From Hufsiella arboris (GTDB lineage: Bacteria; Bacteroidota; Bacteroidia; Sphingobacteriales; Sphingobacteriaceae), in contig NZ_WVHT01000008.1 of the NCBI RefSeq assembly GCF_009834875.1, positions 118,616 to 182,615 on the forward strand: DNA of 64,000 nt, read 5' to 3'. Positions 45,166 through 54,679 of the stretch are shown in pieces (position 1 is the stretch's first letter; each line of letters begins with the position of its first letter). Under the pieces are notes generated by a model. It searched no databases, was not told the DNA's origin, and worked only from the letters and a program-made list of their open reading frames with translations. A program made the position numbers and the translations under genes.

Positions 45166-45408
45166 AAAATCCACACTATAACCTAATATATTCTATAATT
45201 TTTAATTAATATCTTTTTAGTTAAAAGTGTAGAATTTGATACACAGTTATTTTTGTAATTGTGGAGTGCATCTTTACGTAATATCCTCATTGTCAGAAAA
45301 AAATCACTGAATATTTCGTACACCTAACACCAATTTTTCCAGAAGGAAAATTGGTGTTGCACCATTTAAAATTTGTGATGAGCAGATAGGGGGCATATTA
45401 ATTGGTGA
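45166..45408. other. AT-rich upstream region of the PID-CTERM-like gene
   Basis: No gene is seen. The region is AT-rich and ends in a long hairpin at 45326-45358 described separately. Confidence 0.5.
45326..45358. other. Long hairpin / cruciform upstream of the 45.4-kb gene
   Basis: AACACCAATTTTTCC (45326-45340) pairs with GGAAAATTGGTGTT (45345-45358) around a four-base loop, about 14 bp of stem. It lacks a T-run, so it is not a simple terminator; it lies about 50 bases before the small exported protein gene. Confidence 0.6.
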
Positions 45409-45837
45409 ATGCGTGGCATGCACTTGTTAAAATTCCCTGTTCTCAGGTTTATTATAATACTAACTGTTATACTAATTACGAGCTGTGCTGCAATGGCCGC
45501 TACAGGTTGTAATTTGGGAAACGATATCTATCCAAATCCTTCCGGCAATTATTTTCAATGGGATAACAATGTTCCTTATTATACTCCGGCTAATCCAATC
45601 CACATCAGGTTTTGGAACGGAGATAATCAGTGCGGCGTTATTACAACAGCTCTTCAAACTACTGGCAGGCAGTGTATCGTTAACTTTGGCGCTAATCAAG
45701 ATAGGTGGGGTTCAGAAGTAGTTTATTCAACATCTGAACAGAGCTGTAATGTGCCGCTTGACGACTACGTATGGTTATTATTCGTTGCCGCCGGCGGTTT
45801 TGGCCTTTACAAAATAAAATCAACCCTAGGCCATTAA
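45409..45837 (+). CDS. Small exported protein with a PID-CTERM-like C-terminal sorting signal
   Basis: The 142-residue protein has a signal peptide (ATG at 45418 gives the cleaner start; 45409 adds three residues), a Cys-containing body of about 90 residues (GCNLGNDIYPNPSGNYFQW, CGVITTALQTTGRQC, SCNVPLDD), then a C-terminal VPLDDYVWLLFVAAGGFGLYKIKS: P-x-D, one hydrophobic helix, basic tail. That tripartite end matches the PID-CTERM class of Bacteroidota sorting signals used by exosortase-like systems. No exosortase is in the window. Its stop overlaps the convergent universal stress protein gene by four bases. Confidence 0.7.
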   Translation: MRGMHLLKFPVLRFIIILTVILITSCAAMAATGCNLGNDIYPNPSGNYFQWDNNVPYYTPANPIHIRFWNGDNQCGVITTALQTTGRQCIVNFGANQDRWGSEVVYSTSEQSCNVPLDDYVWLLFVAAGGFGLYKIKSTLGH

Positions 45838-46313
45838 ACTTTATCCGGCTTGTTTGGAACTACCAGAACCGGGCATTTTGAATGCCTGGTGACGCTTTCG
45901 GCAACGCTACCCGAAATGAGATGATCAAAACCGGTTCGGCCATGAGTTCCTAAAACAATAAGATCCGCGCCCCATTCCTCGGCAGTCGCCAATATTTCAT
46001 TCCTTGTATCTCCAATCCTGTTGAAAGTAAATACAGTAAGGTTTTTTGATTCAAAATCTGCGGCGTACTTGTCAAGTAATTTTTGACCGCTTTCTTCCTG
46101 AACGAACATCAGATCCGGCATTAAAACAGGCGGCTCAAGTGTCAATGGATCGGTTGTATAAGTTGTAGCGGGGGGGATATTGTTTACGTGAACCAGTGCT
46201 ATACTGGCGTTCATCGCGGTAGCAATCCCCAAACCGTATTCCGCTGCTTTTTCCGAAAAGGTGCTGTCTTCAATAGCGATCAGAATTTTTGAAATGATAA
46301 AGTTTTGTGCCAT
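45834..46313 (-). CDS. Universal stress protein (UspA family)
   Basis: A 159-residue USP with N-terminal KILIAIEDSTFSEKAAEYG and the C-terminal ATP-binding motif GTHGRTGFDHLISGSVAESVTRHSKCPVLVVP (G2xG9xGS pattern, blocks). Alternative Usp domains are absent. It is single and convergent with the PID-CTERM-like gene. Confidence 0.92.
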   Translation of the reverse strand: MAQNFIISKILIAIEDSTFSEKAAEYGLGIATAMNASIALVHVNNIPPATTYTTDPLTLEPPVLMPDLMFVQEESGQKLLDKYAADFESKNLTVFTFNRIGDTRNEILATAEEWGADLIVLGTHGRTGFDHLISGSVAESVTRHSKCPVLVVPNKPDKV

Positions 46314-46388
46314 GAATCGTAAAACGTTTAAATATATTTTAGGTTTGAAAAATATTTATGCCGTTAATTTTTCGGTTTTTTGTAAGCT

Positions 46389-47165
46389 ATGGATAGCCTT
46401 TTTGGAATTTGCAATTTAACTGCTGTGCCCTTGCGGGCCGAACCTTCAGACAGAAGTGAAATGGTGTCGCAGCTATTGTTCGGAGACCACTTTCAAATTA
46501 TTGAGGCAACAGTAAAGTGGACGAAGGTTATCACAGGATATGATGACTACGAAGGCTGGATAGATAGTAAGCAGTACGTTCTGGTAAGCAAAGAAAGCTA
46601 CGAGAAATTTGAGCAGGCGCAAATTTTAAGCGGATTAGCTAGTGAAAATCAACTAAATGGCGAATTTGAAGCCTCCGTCAGGCTTGTTCCCGGAAGCAGT
46701 TTGTTGCATGAAAAATCTTTTACAACAGCTGAACTTGCATTCCATGTTAAAGGACAAACCGTTAGAATGGGTGAGCCCGATTTTAAAACCGAGCTCGAAC
46801 GCTACGCGAAATTTTATCTGAACAGTCCTTATTTATGGGGCGGAAAAACACCTTTTGGAATAGACTGCTCAGGTTTTTGCCAGGTTGTTTTCAAGTTTTT
46901 TGGTATCAGGTTAAAGCGCGATGCAAGCCAGCAGGCAGCACAAGGGATGGTAGTAGATTTTCTTCAGAATGCCTCGACTGGTGACCTCGCATTCTTTGAT
47001 AACGAAGAAGGCCGCATTATTCATGTCGGCATAATGCTTGGCAATTCACAGATTATTCACGCCTCAGGTAAAGTACGAATTGACTCAATTGACAATCAGG
47101 GAATTTATAACGAGGATACAGGAAAGCATACCCATAAGCTCCGGATTATTAAACGCTACGTTTAG
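46389..47165 (+). CDS. NlpC/P60 (C40) peptidase with N-terminal SH3 domain
   Basis: A 258-residue peptidoglycan hydrolase of YkfC type. A bacterial SH3 domain covers about 8-66, then a linker, then NlpC/P60 at about 130-258 with catalytic C160 (GIDCSGF), H212 (IIHVGIM) and third residue H224 (IIHASG). Such enzymes cut the gamma-D-Glu-diaminopimelate bond of muropeptides. No signal peptide is apparent, which fits cytoplasmic YkfC-like muropeptide recycling. Convergent with the WD40 gene, overlapping by four bases. Confidence 0.9.
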   Translation: MDSLFGICNLTAVPLRAEPSDRSEMVSQLLFGDHFQIIEATVKWTKVITGYDDYEGWIDSKQYVLVSKESYEKFEQAQILSGLASENQLNGEFEASVRLVPGSSLLHEKSFTTAELAFHVKGQTVRMGEPDFKTELERYAKFYLNSPYLWGGKTPFGIDCSGFCQVVFKFFGIRLKRDASQQAAQGMVVDFLQNASTGDLAFFDNEEGRIIHVGIMLGNSQIIHASGKVRIDSIDNQGIYNEDTGKHTHKLRIIKRYV

Positions 47166-48076
47166 CTGTCAAATTCCACGTTCCATATCATCATAAGCTT
47201 GTCGTCGCTTACAGAGATTAAATTCCCGGTTTCGGGATCCCAGGCAATTTTGTTGACCGACAAGATGTGGTTAGGGTATCCTTTTTCGATGCTGATGATT
47301 TTAAGCAATTTCAAGTCAGCATCCCAGATTTTTATCGTTTTGTCACGGCTAGCCGTAGCAAAATAGGGCAGAACCGGATGGAATTTAATATCATAAATTG
47401 CAAACAGATGAGCGGGAACTGATTGATGGAGATTAAACTCAGGAACAGCCCAGGCTTTCAGTTGCGCATCGCGGCTGCCCGAAAGAAGGAATCTTCCATC
47501 AGGTGAAAAACAAAGCGATGTTATAGGCAGCTGATGTTCTTTTAACTCTTCGATCAGGCTGAAATCCGTTAGATTATAAATTCTTATCACTGCATCCTTC
47601 GAGCCGAATGCTACCAGTTTTTCGTCCGGACTAACCGCTATAACCCGCACGGTTTCATTACTTACTTTAAAACTATACAGCAATTCATACGTCAACAGGT
47701 TCCATACGGAAACAGTTCCATCTTCCGAGGCGACAAGAATCTCAGATTTGGATTTAACGGACTTGATATCAAATACCGGGAGCTTGTGATGGATTAAACG
47801 GCTTGTAATTTTTTGCTGGATAAAATCGAATACGTCAACCTGGCCGTTGCGTTCACCGGCCATTAAAATTGGTGCATTTACCGGGCAGTGAAGCGAATAA
47901 ACTGACGATGCAACCGGAAACATTACCTTAATAAATTCCCTTTTTCTAAGGCTCCATTCGACAACGCCTTTATCGTTTCCGGCAGTAAATATGATGCCCG
48001 GTTTCTGCGAAGGCTCAACCGTATAAACCGGATTCTGATGTCCGGGCAGAGTAGCTATTTGTTCAACGTGAACCAT
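47162..48076 (-). CDS. WD40-repeat protein at the end of the his operon
   Basis: A 304-residue cytoplasmic beta-propeller with six or seven WD40 blades (GNDKGVVEWSL, SEDGTVSVWNLL, SKDAVIRIYNL, GSRDAQLKAWAV, SRDKTIKIWDADL, SDDKLMMIWNV). No catalytic domain. It starts two bases after hisIE, so it is cotranscribed with the his genes, yet has no known role in histidine synthesis; it may be a scaffold. Confidence 0.9.
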   Translation of the reverse strand: MVHVEQIATLPGHQNPVYTVEPSQKPGIIFTAGNDKGVVEWSLRKREFIKVMFPVASSVYSLHCPVNAPILMAGERNGQVDVFDFIQQKITSRLIHHKLPVFDIKSVKSKSEILVASEDGTVSVWNLLTYELLYSFKVSNETVRVIAVSPDEKLVAFGSKDAVIRIYNLTDFSLIEELKEHQLPITSLCFSPDGRFLLSGSRDAQLKAWAVPEFNLHQSVPAHLFAIYDIKFHPVLPYFATASRDKTIKIWDADLKLLKIISIEKGYPNHILSVNKIAWDPETGNLISVSDDKLMMIWNVEFDS

Positions 48077-48078
48077 TG

Positions 48079-48666
48079 TTATTTATGGCGCTTTTCCAGG
48101 TTTTTGGCTATAGTTTTAAGGTCGAGATTTTTTTCTTTTAACAAAACGAGCAAGTGAAATACTAAATCAGAAGCTTCGTTAATTAGATCTTCTTCTGTCT
48201 CATTTAATGCAGCGATAACGGTTTCAACGCCTTCTTCGCCTACTTTTTGAGCAATCTTATTAAGGCCCTTCAATCGAAGTTTATTTACGTACGAGCCTTC
48301 AACGGGGTTTTGATAACGATCATGAATAATATTTTCCAGTTCCAGGATGAAGTTTTGATTGTACTCGGTATTGAAGCAGCTTCTTGCACCGGTATGGCAT
48401 GTCGGCCCGGTGGGGTTTACCTGTATCAATATCGTATCCTGATCGCAGTCAATGCTGATGTTTTTTACATACAAAAAATTTCCGCTTGTTTCGCCCTTGG
48501 TCCACAAACGGTTCTTGCTTCTGGAATAAAAAGTGACTTTTCCTTCATTCCGGGTTTTTTGAAAGGCTTCGCTGTTCATATAACCCAACATGAGAACTTC
48601 CAGTGTTTGTTCGTTTTGAATAATAACGGGAACGAGGCCGTCGCCTTTACTGAAATCTATATCCAT
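48079..48666 (-). CDS. hisIE: Bifunctional HisIE (PR-AMP cyclohydrolase / PR-ATP pyrophosphohydrolase)
   Basis: A 195-residue fusion for steps 2 and 3 of histidine synthesis. The HisI half (1-110) has [32 protein letters not shown] and Cys ligands in [13 protein letters not shown]. The HisE half (about 115-195) has [22 protein letters not shown] and [16 protein letters not shown]. Gap to hisF is 24 bases. Confidence 0.96.
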   Translation of the reverse strand: MDIDFSKGDGLVPVIIQNEQTLEVLMLGYMNSEAFQKTRNEGKVTFYSRSKNRLWTKGETSGNFLYVKNISIDCDQDTILIQVNPTGPTCHTGARSCFNTEYNQNFILELENIIHDRYQNPVEGSYVNKLRLKGLNKIAQKVGEEGVETVIAALNETEEDLINEASDLVFHLLVLLKEKNLDLKTIAKNLEKRHK

Positions 48667-48690
48667 GGTATTTGCTATACTTACGTAACA

Positions 48691-49446
48691 TCAGTCTCTT
48701 ACGAGGATGTTGTTGTTTCTTAATTCTTTTTTGAGATCAGGGATTCTGATTTCGCCATAATGGAAAACGGATGCGGCCAGCGCTGCATCAACGTTACTTT
48801 GCTGAAAAACATCGGTAAAATGCTGCATGCTTCCGGCGCCCCCTGAAGCGATCAGCGGGATGGAGACAGCATCGTTTATCTTTTTTAACAATGGATTGTC
48901 AAAGCCATTTTTGGTGCCGTCGTGATCCATAGACGTGAGCAGAATTTCACCGGCACCGCGTTCTTCTGCTTCCTTGATCCAGTTTTTGGTTTCGATCTCA
49001 GTGGCAATTCTGCCTCCATTGAGATGAACCAAATTTTTCCCATCGTGATAACGGGTATCTACCGCGATTACCACAAACTGCTTTCCAAAGGCAGCTGCAA
49101 GCTCGTCAATTAAGCCCGGGTTACGCACAGCAGCTGAATTGATAGAGATTTTATCCGCACCAGAGTTTAACAAAATATCCGCATCGGCAATTTCGTTTAT
49201 TCCGCCACCGATAGTGAAGGGAATATTTACATTTCTTGCGACAGCTTTTACCAGCTCAACCATTGTTTTACGCCGCTCATGAGTGGCAGTAATATCCAGG
49301 AATACCAGCTCGTCGGCGCCTTGCTGCGAATATTGCCAGGCAAGTTCTACCGGATCGCCGGCATCACGGAGATCAACAAAATTTACTCCCTTTACAGTGC
49401 GCCCTTCTTTAACATCCAGGCATGGAATGATTCGTTTAGAAACCAT
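48691..49446 (-). CDS. hisF: Imidazole glycerol phosphate synthase cyclase subunit HisF
   Basis: A 251-residue TIM barrel opening [21 protein letters not shown] with catalytic Asp 11, the phosphate-binding GGGINE and second catalytic Asp near [10 protein letters not shown]. With HisH it makes IGP and AICAR. Full length and standard. Confidence 0.97.
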   Translation of the reverse strand: MVSKRIIPCLDVKEGRTVKGVNFVDLRDAGDPVELAWQYSQQGADELVFLDITATHERRKTMVELVKAVARNVNIPFTIGGGINEIADADILLNSGADKISINSAAVRNPGLIDELAAAFGKQFVVIAVDTRYHDGKNLVHLNGGRIATEIETKNWIKEAEERGAGEILLTSMDHDGTKNGFDNPLLKKINDAVSIPLIASGGAGSMQHFTDVFQQSNVDAALAASVFHYGEIRIPDLKKELRNNNILVRD

Positions 49447-49493
49447 AATAGAAAAACGGCCATTTTAGACCGCTATTTTATGTCAGCGTGAGT

Positions 49494-50243
49494 TTAAAGC
49501 GAGATAAGCGCTTTCAGATTCCAGTCTTTAATTTCTTCAATGGAGATGCAGCCTTCGTATATCGCTTTGCCAACCACACACGACTCAACTTTAATCTGCT
49601 GAAGTGTTTCTATATCTGCCATTGAACTGATACCACCGGAAGCGATAAGTTTAATAAATGGAGAATGATCGAGTAATTTTTCATAAAGCTCAATTCCTGC
49701 ACCGCCAAGTTTACCATCTTTGTTGATATCTGTACAAAGAAATCGGTAAAATCCGAGCCGCAGGCAGCGGTCAACATAATCCATCAGCTTGATCGGAGAG
49801 CTTTCCATCCAGCCTGAATATTTTATTACTTCATCGAGCACATCGATAGCTACGACAACCTGGTCAGAACATTGCGTTTCATTACAAACGGCCATGCTCA
49901 GCTCATCCAGAAATTCGGGATTTGTAATAGCTTGGGTACCGACAATCACGCGGTGTATTCCAGCAGAAAGCAACTCTTTAACTTTTTCGATGCTGCGCAC
50001 GCCACCACCATATTGCACTTTCATCTCCGTGTTTTTAATTACGTTGAAAAGATATTGCTGGTTGCTGAAATCGCCTTTGGCACCGTTCAGATCAATGATA
50101 TGCACATATTCCGTGCCGTTGGCGTGGTATTTTTCGATCATGTCTTCCAGTGTCACATCGTAAAATGTTACCTGTTCATAATCGCCTTCGCGTAATCGTA
50201 CAACTTTTTTGTCAAGAATATCGATCGCTGGTATAATGTACAT
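49494..50243 (-). CDS. hisA: ProFAR isomerase HisA
   Basis: A 249-residue TIM barrel for the Amadori isomerisation (step 4). Opens MYIIPAIDILDKKVVRLREGDY with catalytic Asp 8; the second Asp is in CTDINKDGKLGGAG; phosphate site GGGVRS and ASGGISS. Gap to hisH is six bases. Confidence 0.97.
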   Translation of the reverse strand: MYIIPAIDILDKKVVRLREGDYEQVTFYDVTLEDMIEKYHANGTEYVHIIDLNGAKGDFSNQQYLFNVIKNTEMKVQYGGGVRSIEKVKELLSAGIHRVIVGTQAITNPEFLDELSMAVCNETQCSDQVVVAIDVLDEVIKYSGWMESSPIKLMDYVDRCLRLGFYRFLCTDINKDGKLGGAGIELYEKLLDHSPFIKLIASGGISSMADIETLQQIKVESCVVGKAIYEGCISIEEIKDWNLKALISL

Positions 50244-50249
50244 GTTTGA

Positions 50250-50840
50250 TTAAATTTTTGAAAAATTTTTTAAAAGTGTTTCGCCGGCTTCACCGGATTT
50301 TTCCGGATGAAATTGAACGCCATAAAAGTTTTGCTTTTGAATCGCAGCAGAAAATTTCAATCCGTAATCTGCGGAAGCGATAGTAAATGTAGGATTAAAT
50401 TCAATAAAATAGGAATGGACGAAATAAAAGTAAGAGGCAGGGGCCATGCCTTTAAAAAGCGGATTATTTGTTTCCTGTTTCACCCTATTCCAACCCATAT
50501 GAGGTACTTTTAGTTTTAGATCTTCACGGAATAGAAGCGTTTTCACAGGTGTTATGCCAGTTAGTACGGAATCTCCCTCTTCAGAAAAGTCTGTTAAAAG
50601 CTGCATACCAACACAAATGCCTAAAACAGGCTTCGACAAGTTTTTAATGATAGGAACAAGGCCCGTTTCATTGAGCTTTTTCATCGCGGCGCCGGCATGG
50701 CCAACGCCAGGGATGATGTAACGATCGTATTGATCAAAATCTTCCGGCTTGCTGATCATGCCGTACGGAATCTTCAAACGATCCAACGCGGCGGTTAGTG
50801 AAAATATGTTTCCGGCTCCGTAGTTTATAATTCCTGTCAT
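50250..50840 (-). CDS. hisH: Imidazole glycerol phosphate synthase glutaminase subunit HisH
   Basis: A 196-residue class I glutamine amidotransferase: nucleophile Cys in LGICVGMQLL (about residue 77), His/Glu in GVQFHPEKSGEAG. It feeds ammonia to HisF. Starts 73 bases after hisB. Confidence 0.97.
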   Translation of the reverse strand: MTGIINYGAGNIFSLTAALDRLKIPYGMISKPEDFDQYDRYIIPGVGHAGAAMKKLNETGLVPIIKNLSKPVLGICVGMQLLTDFSEEGDSVLTGITPVKTLLFREDLKLKVPHMGWNRVKQETNNPLFKGMAPASYFYFVHSYFIEFNPTFTIASADYGLKFSAAIQKQNFYGVQFHPEKSGEAGETLLKNFSKI

Positions 50841-50913
50841 ATTTTGAGGTATCAGGTATCAGCAATGAGAAATCGCTTTAATAGTTTAACCTAATTATAA
50901 TTTCCTGGTATTT

Positions 50914-52068
50914 CTACAAGACTCCCTTAGTACTTGGAAGTTGCATGTTATTCAAATCCCGTTTTACGGACATTTTTATTGCTTTTGCGAAGGCCTTAAA
51001 AATAGCTTCGATTTTATGATGCTCATTCTGACCTTCCGCTTTGATATTTAAATTACTCTTCGATGCGTCGGAGAACGACTTAAAAAAGTGATAAAACATT
51101 TCTGTCGGCATTTCGCCTATCTTTTCTCTTTTGAATTCGGCATCCCAAACGATCCAGTTGCGGCCGCCAAAGTCGATAGCTACCTGAGCCAGGCAATCGT
51201 CCATCGGAAGACAAAAACCATAACGCTCGATGCCGCGTTTGTCGCCAAGCGCCTTTAAGAATGCTTCACCTAAGGCAATACCGGTGTCTTCAATCGTATG
51301 ATGTTCGTCAATATGAAGGTCTCCATTGGTGACAATTTTTAAATCAATATTTCCATGACGGGCGATCTGATCGAGCATGTGATCGAAAAAATGAATGCCG
51401 GTTGAAATATTCGCATCACCCTTACCGTCCAGGTTTAGCTCAATTTCGATTTGAGTTTCTTTTGTTACCCGTTGATGTGAAATTTTACGCTGGCCGTCTT
51501 TCAAAAATTCATAGATATCTTTCCATTCGGTAGTTTCAAGGGCAATTATTGCTGACAGATCTTCAACTTTTTGAAATTCCGTGCCACCCAGGTTTGAGTT
51601 ATTATTAATCCAGATAGCTTTTGTTCCTAAATTTTTAGCTAATAAAACATCATTAAGCCGGTCGCCGATAGTGAATGAATTCTTTAAATCATACACATCT
51701 GCATTTAAATATTTTGTCAGTAAACCAGTTTGCGGCTTTCTGGTTGGTGCGTTGTCTTTTGCAAACGTGCGATCAATAACAACTTCAGAAAAAACTACTC
51801 CTTCGTTCTCAAAAGTTTTCAAAAGGAAATTATGTACCGGCCAGAAATTTTCTTCCGGATTTGACGGCGTACCAAGTCCGTCCTGGTTGGTAACCATCAC
51901 CAATTCAAAATCGAGTTCGCAAGCGATTTTCGGAAGATACTGCAGAGAGCCGGGATAAAATGTCAGTTTATCAAATGAATCCACTTGTTCATCAGGCGGC
52001 TCCACATCAAGGGTGCCATCCCGGTCGATAAACAAAACGGTTTTTAACTTTTTATTTTCCGGACTCAT
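50914..52068 (-). CDS. hisB: Bifunctional HisB (histidinol-phosphatase / IGP dehydratase)
   Basis: A 384-residue fusion. N-terminal HAD phosphatase (about 1-165) has DRDGTL at 14-19, MVTNQDGLG and [11 protein letters not shown]; the C-terminal IGP dehydratase (about 190-384) has [29 protein letters not shown], and the second metal pair in [17 protein letters not shown]. The start overlaps the hisC stop by four bases. Confidence 0.97.
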   Translation of the reverse strand: MSPENKKLKTVLFIDRDGTLDVEPPDEQVDSFDKLTFYPGSLQYLPKIACELDFELVMVTNQDGLGTPSNPEENFWPVHNFLLKTFENEGVVFSEVVIDRTFAKDNAPTRKPQTGLLTKYLNADVYDLKNSFTIGDRLNDVLLAKNLGTKAIWINNNSNLGGTEFQKVEDLSAIIALETTEWKDIYEFLKDGQRKISHQRVTKETQIEIELNLDGKGDANISTGIHFFDHMLDQIARHGNIDLKIVTNGDLHIDEHHTIEDTGIALGEAFLKALGDKRGIERYGFCLPMDDCLAQVAIDFGGRNWIVWDAEFKREKIGEMPTEMFYHFFKSFSDASKSNLNIKAEGQNEHHKIEAIFKAFAKAIKMSVKRDLNNMQLPSTKGVL

Positions 52069-53117
52069 TTGTTGAATGATTTAAGTTGTGTTATTAACTG
52101 ATTATTTTCTTCTGGTGTTCCAATGGTGATTCGCAAACTTCCTTCACATAGATCAACGGATGAACGGTCGCGTACAATCGTACCTTGTTCTACCAGAAAA
52201 TTGTAGATCGATTTTGGGTTTGTTGTTTTGACAAGGATAAAATTAGCATCGGAAGGATAAATTTTCAATACGATGGTAAGTTGTGCGAGCTCCTTAATTA
52301 AGCGTTCACGTTCTGCTACTGTTTCACGTATCCATGAGTTTACCTGTTCCACATTGTCAAGCGCCCGGAGCGCGAGTTCCTGTGAAGCCTGATTAATATT
52401 GTAAGGAGGTTTTACTTTATTAAATATCTCGATGATTTCCTCGCTGGCGAACGCCATTCCGACGCGAAGTGCTGCAAGGCCCCAGGCTTTTGAAAGTGTT
52501 TGCAAAACAACCAAGTTGGCGTATTCAGTTAGTTCCTGGATAAAAGTTTTTTGCCTGGAGAAGTTTATGTATGCTTCGTCTATTATCACCAAACCCTCAA
52601 AATTCGCCAGCAGCGTTTCGATGTCCTCGCGATTGATAGAATTTCCGGTTGGATTATTTGGAGAGCAGATAAAGATCAGTTTGGTGTTTTTATCGATCGC
52701 TTCGGCGATTCCTTCCAGGTTTAACTGGTAATCTTCCGTAAGAGAGACTTTTTTGATCGCTATGTCATTGATGTTCGCCGAAACTTCATACATGCCATAT
52801 GTCGGCGGAACGGTGATTACGTTATCGACGCCCGGAGTACAAAAAGCGCGGAATAAAATATCGATAGCTTCGTCGCTGCCGTTTCCCAAAAAAATATTTC
52901 GAGGCGGAACTCCCTTAATTTCGCTTATTTTCTTTTTTACGGCGTATTGTAGCGGATCCGGATAGCGGTTATAATTCTTATCAAGTGGAGAACCAAAGGC
53001 ATTCTCGTTCGCATCAAGGTAGATGGACGCTTCACCTTTAAATTCGTCCCTCGCAGAAGAATAGGGAACGAGGTTCTTTATGTTTTCTCTGAGTATTTTA
53101 TTTATATCAAAGTTCAT
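52065..53117 (-). CDS. hisC: Histidinol-phosphate aminotransferase HisC
   Basis: I choose the start at 53117 ([16 protein letters not shown]) over 53144. The 350-residue class I/II PLP enzyme shows [37 protein letters not shown] and the PLP lysine in [14 protein letters not shown]. Step 7 of the pathway. A 250-base gap with a repeat separates it from hisD. Confidence 0.96.
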   Translation of the reverse strand: MNFDINKILRENIKNLVPYSSARDEFKGEASIYLDANENAFGSPLDKNYNRYPDPLQYAVKKKISEIKGVPPRNIFLGNGSDEAIDILFRAFCTPGVDNVITVPPTYGMYEVSANINDIAIKKVSLTEDYQLNLEGIAEAIDKNTKLIFICSPNNPTGNSINREDIETLLANFEGLVIIDEAYINFSRQKTFIQELTEYANLVVLQTLSKAWGLAALRVGMAFASEEIIEIFNKVKPPYNINQASQELALRALDNVEQVNSWIRETVAERERLIKELAQLTIVLKIYPSDANFILVKTTNPKSIYNFLVEQGTIVRDRSSVDLCEGSLRITIGTPEENNQLITQLKSFNK

Positions 53118-53367
53118 TTTATATCTTTTTGTTATGACGTTCATTGTTAATGTAAGGCGTTTGACGCGTTAATAGTAGTTGAAAAGAGCGCCCTTAAACC
53201 CGGGTGAAGCGGATACCGGCCTCGTGGTTAAGGCTTGTGCAGTATGAGCAAAACACGGGGCTGGTGTTACAAATGGAAACTGAACTTGCTTTTCTAAATT
53301 ATTTCTATCTAAATAATTGGGGTTTAAAGATGATCTACCTGAAAATTGAACTATCTTTTTCTATTCT
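53118..53367. repeat. Intergenic insert between hisD and hisC holding interspersed repeat copy 3
   Basis: The gap is long for an otherwise tight operon. On the reverse strand GGTATCCGCTTCACCCGGG (53193-53216) and TTTAAG match the core of copies near 17975 and 41050. No ORF or terminator with T-run is seen. Confidence 0.6.
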
Positions 53368-54675
53368 TCAACTATTAATGTTTGTTTGCCAGATCCTCAA
53401 ACTCATCGCGTTCTTATGGGCCTGCAAACCTTCCAGTTCCGCTAACCTTTCAACCGTCTCTCCAATATTTTGAACACCTTCTTTCGTAATATTTTGAAAC
53501 GTGATCTTTTTTACAAACGAATCTACCGAAACGCCTGAATATGAGCGCGCATAGGCACTGGTCGGCAATGTGTGATTAGTTCCTGACGCATAATCGCCGG
53601 CGCTTTCCGGAGTAAGGTGTCCTAAAAATACTGACCCTGCGTTTATTATTCGCGGAACAAGTTCCTGCCAGCTATCGGTTTGCAAGATCAAATGTTCGGG
53701 AGCATAGCTGTTGCTGAATTGCATTGCTTCCGTTAAATCATTCGCTATAATCGCGAAGGACTTATCGATTGCTAATGCGGTCACTTCTTTTCTTGGAAGC
53801 TGTTCCAATTGATTCTTTAGTTCTGTTTGAACCTTTGCCACTAGGCTCTCGTTGAGTGAAACAAGTACCGCCTGGCTGTCGGCGCCATGCTCAGCCTGGG
53901 CCAGCATGTCGGCAGCGACAAACGCCGGATTCGCTGCTTCATCCGCAATAATCAATACTTCTGATGGTCCGGCCGGCATATCTATAGCAACTTGAGCCGA
54001 ACCCTGAAGAATAGTTTTAGCCATAGTCACATACTGATTTCCGGGCCCAAAAATCTTGTCGACTTTCGGAATACTTTCGGTACCATAAGCCATGGCTGCG
54101 ACTGCCTGGGCTCCGCCTGCAAGGTAAATCTTATCAATATCCAGAAGCGTGCAAACGAAGGCGATCGCTGCATTAACGCTGCCATCTTTTTGAGGAGGGG
54201 AGCAGACGATTATTTCTTTGCATCCGGCGATTTTTGCTGGTATCCCCAGCATTAAAAGCGTGCTTGGCAGAACCGCGCTTCCTCCGGGAATATATAACCC
54301 AACGCGTTCAATAGCCCGTGATTCGCGCCAGCAATTAACACCTGGCATCGTTTCAATGGTTTTTTCCTTTGTTTTTAACTGCGGCTGGTGGAATTTATGG
54401 ATGTTATCGAAAGCTATACGGATAGCAGATTTATATTGATCGTCAAGCGTTTCTACCAGCGCGGCTAATTCTGACGATCCGATGTAAAGCCGCTGTAATT
54501 CAACCTTATCAAAATCGCGTGCAAACTGTTTTAACGCTTGGTCGCCACCTTGCCTGACCTTGTCAATAATTTGTTCGACACGGCCGCGGATATCATTGTT
54601 GCTGTCGTTATTTCGTTCGATCAAACCAGCAATCTGTTCCTGCGATAATTCGCTGTAGTTATATTGCTTCAGCAT
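53368..54675 (-). CDS. hisD: Histidinol dehydrogenase HisD
   Basis: A 435-residue enzyme for the last two oxidation steps. Family landmarks are YIPGGSAVLPSTLLM, FGPGNQYVTMAK, DMPAGPSEVLIIAD, the Zn-binding AQAEHGADSQA and HTLPTSAYARSYSGVS. Full length. Starts five bases after the hisG stop. Confidence 0.97.
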   Translation of the reverse strand: MLKQYNYSELSQEQIAGLIERNNDSNNDIRGRVEQIIDKVRQGGDQALKQFARDFDKVELQRLYIGSSELAALVETLDDQYKSAIRIAFDNIHKFHQPQLKTKEKTIETMPGVNCWRESRAIERVGLYIPGGSAVLPSTLLMLGIPAKIAGCKEIIVCSPPQKDGSVNAAIAFVCTLLDIDKIYLAGGAQAVAAMAYGTESIPKVDKIFGPGNQYVTMAKTILQGSAQVAIDMPAGPSEVLIIADEAANPAFVAADMLAQAEHGADSQAVLVSLNESLVAKVQTELKNQLEQLPRKEVTALAIDKSFAIIANDLTEAMQFSNSYAPEHLILQTDSWQELVPRIINAGSVFLGHLTPESAGDYASGTNHTLPTSAYARSYSGVSVDSFVKKITFQNITKEGVQNIGETVERLAELEGLQAHKNAMSLRIWQTNINS

Positions 54676-54679
54676 AAGG

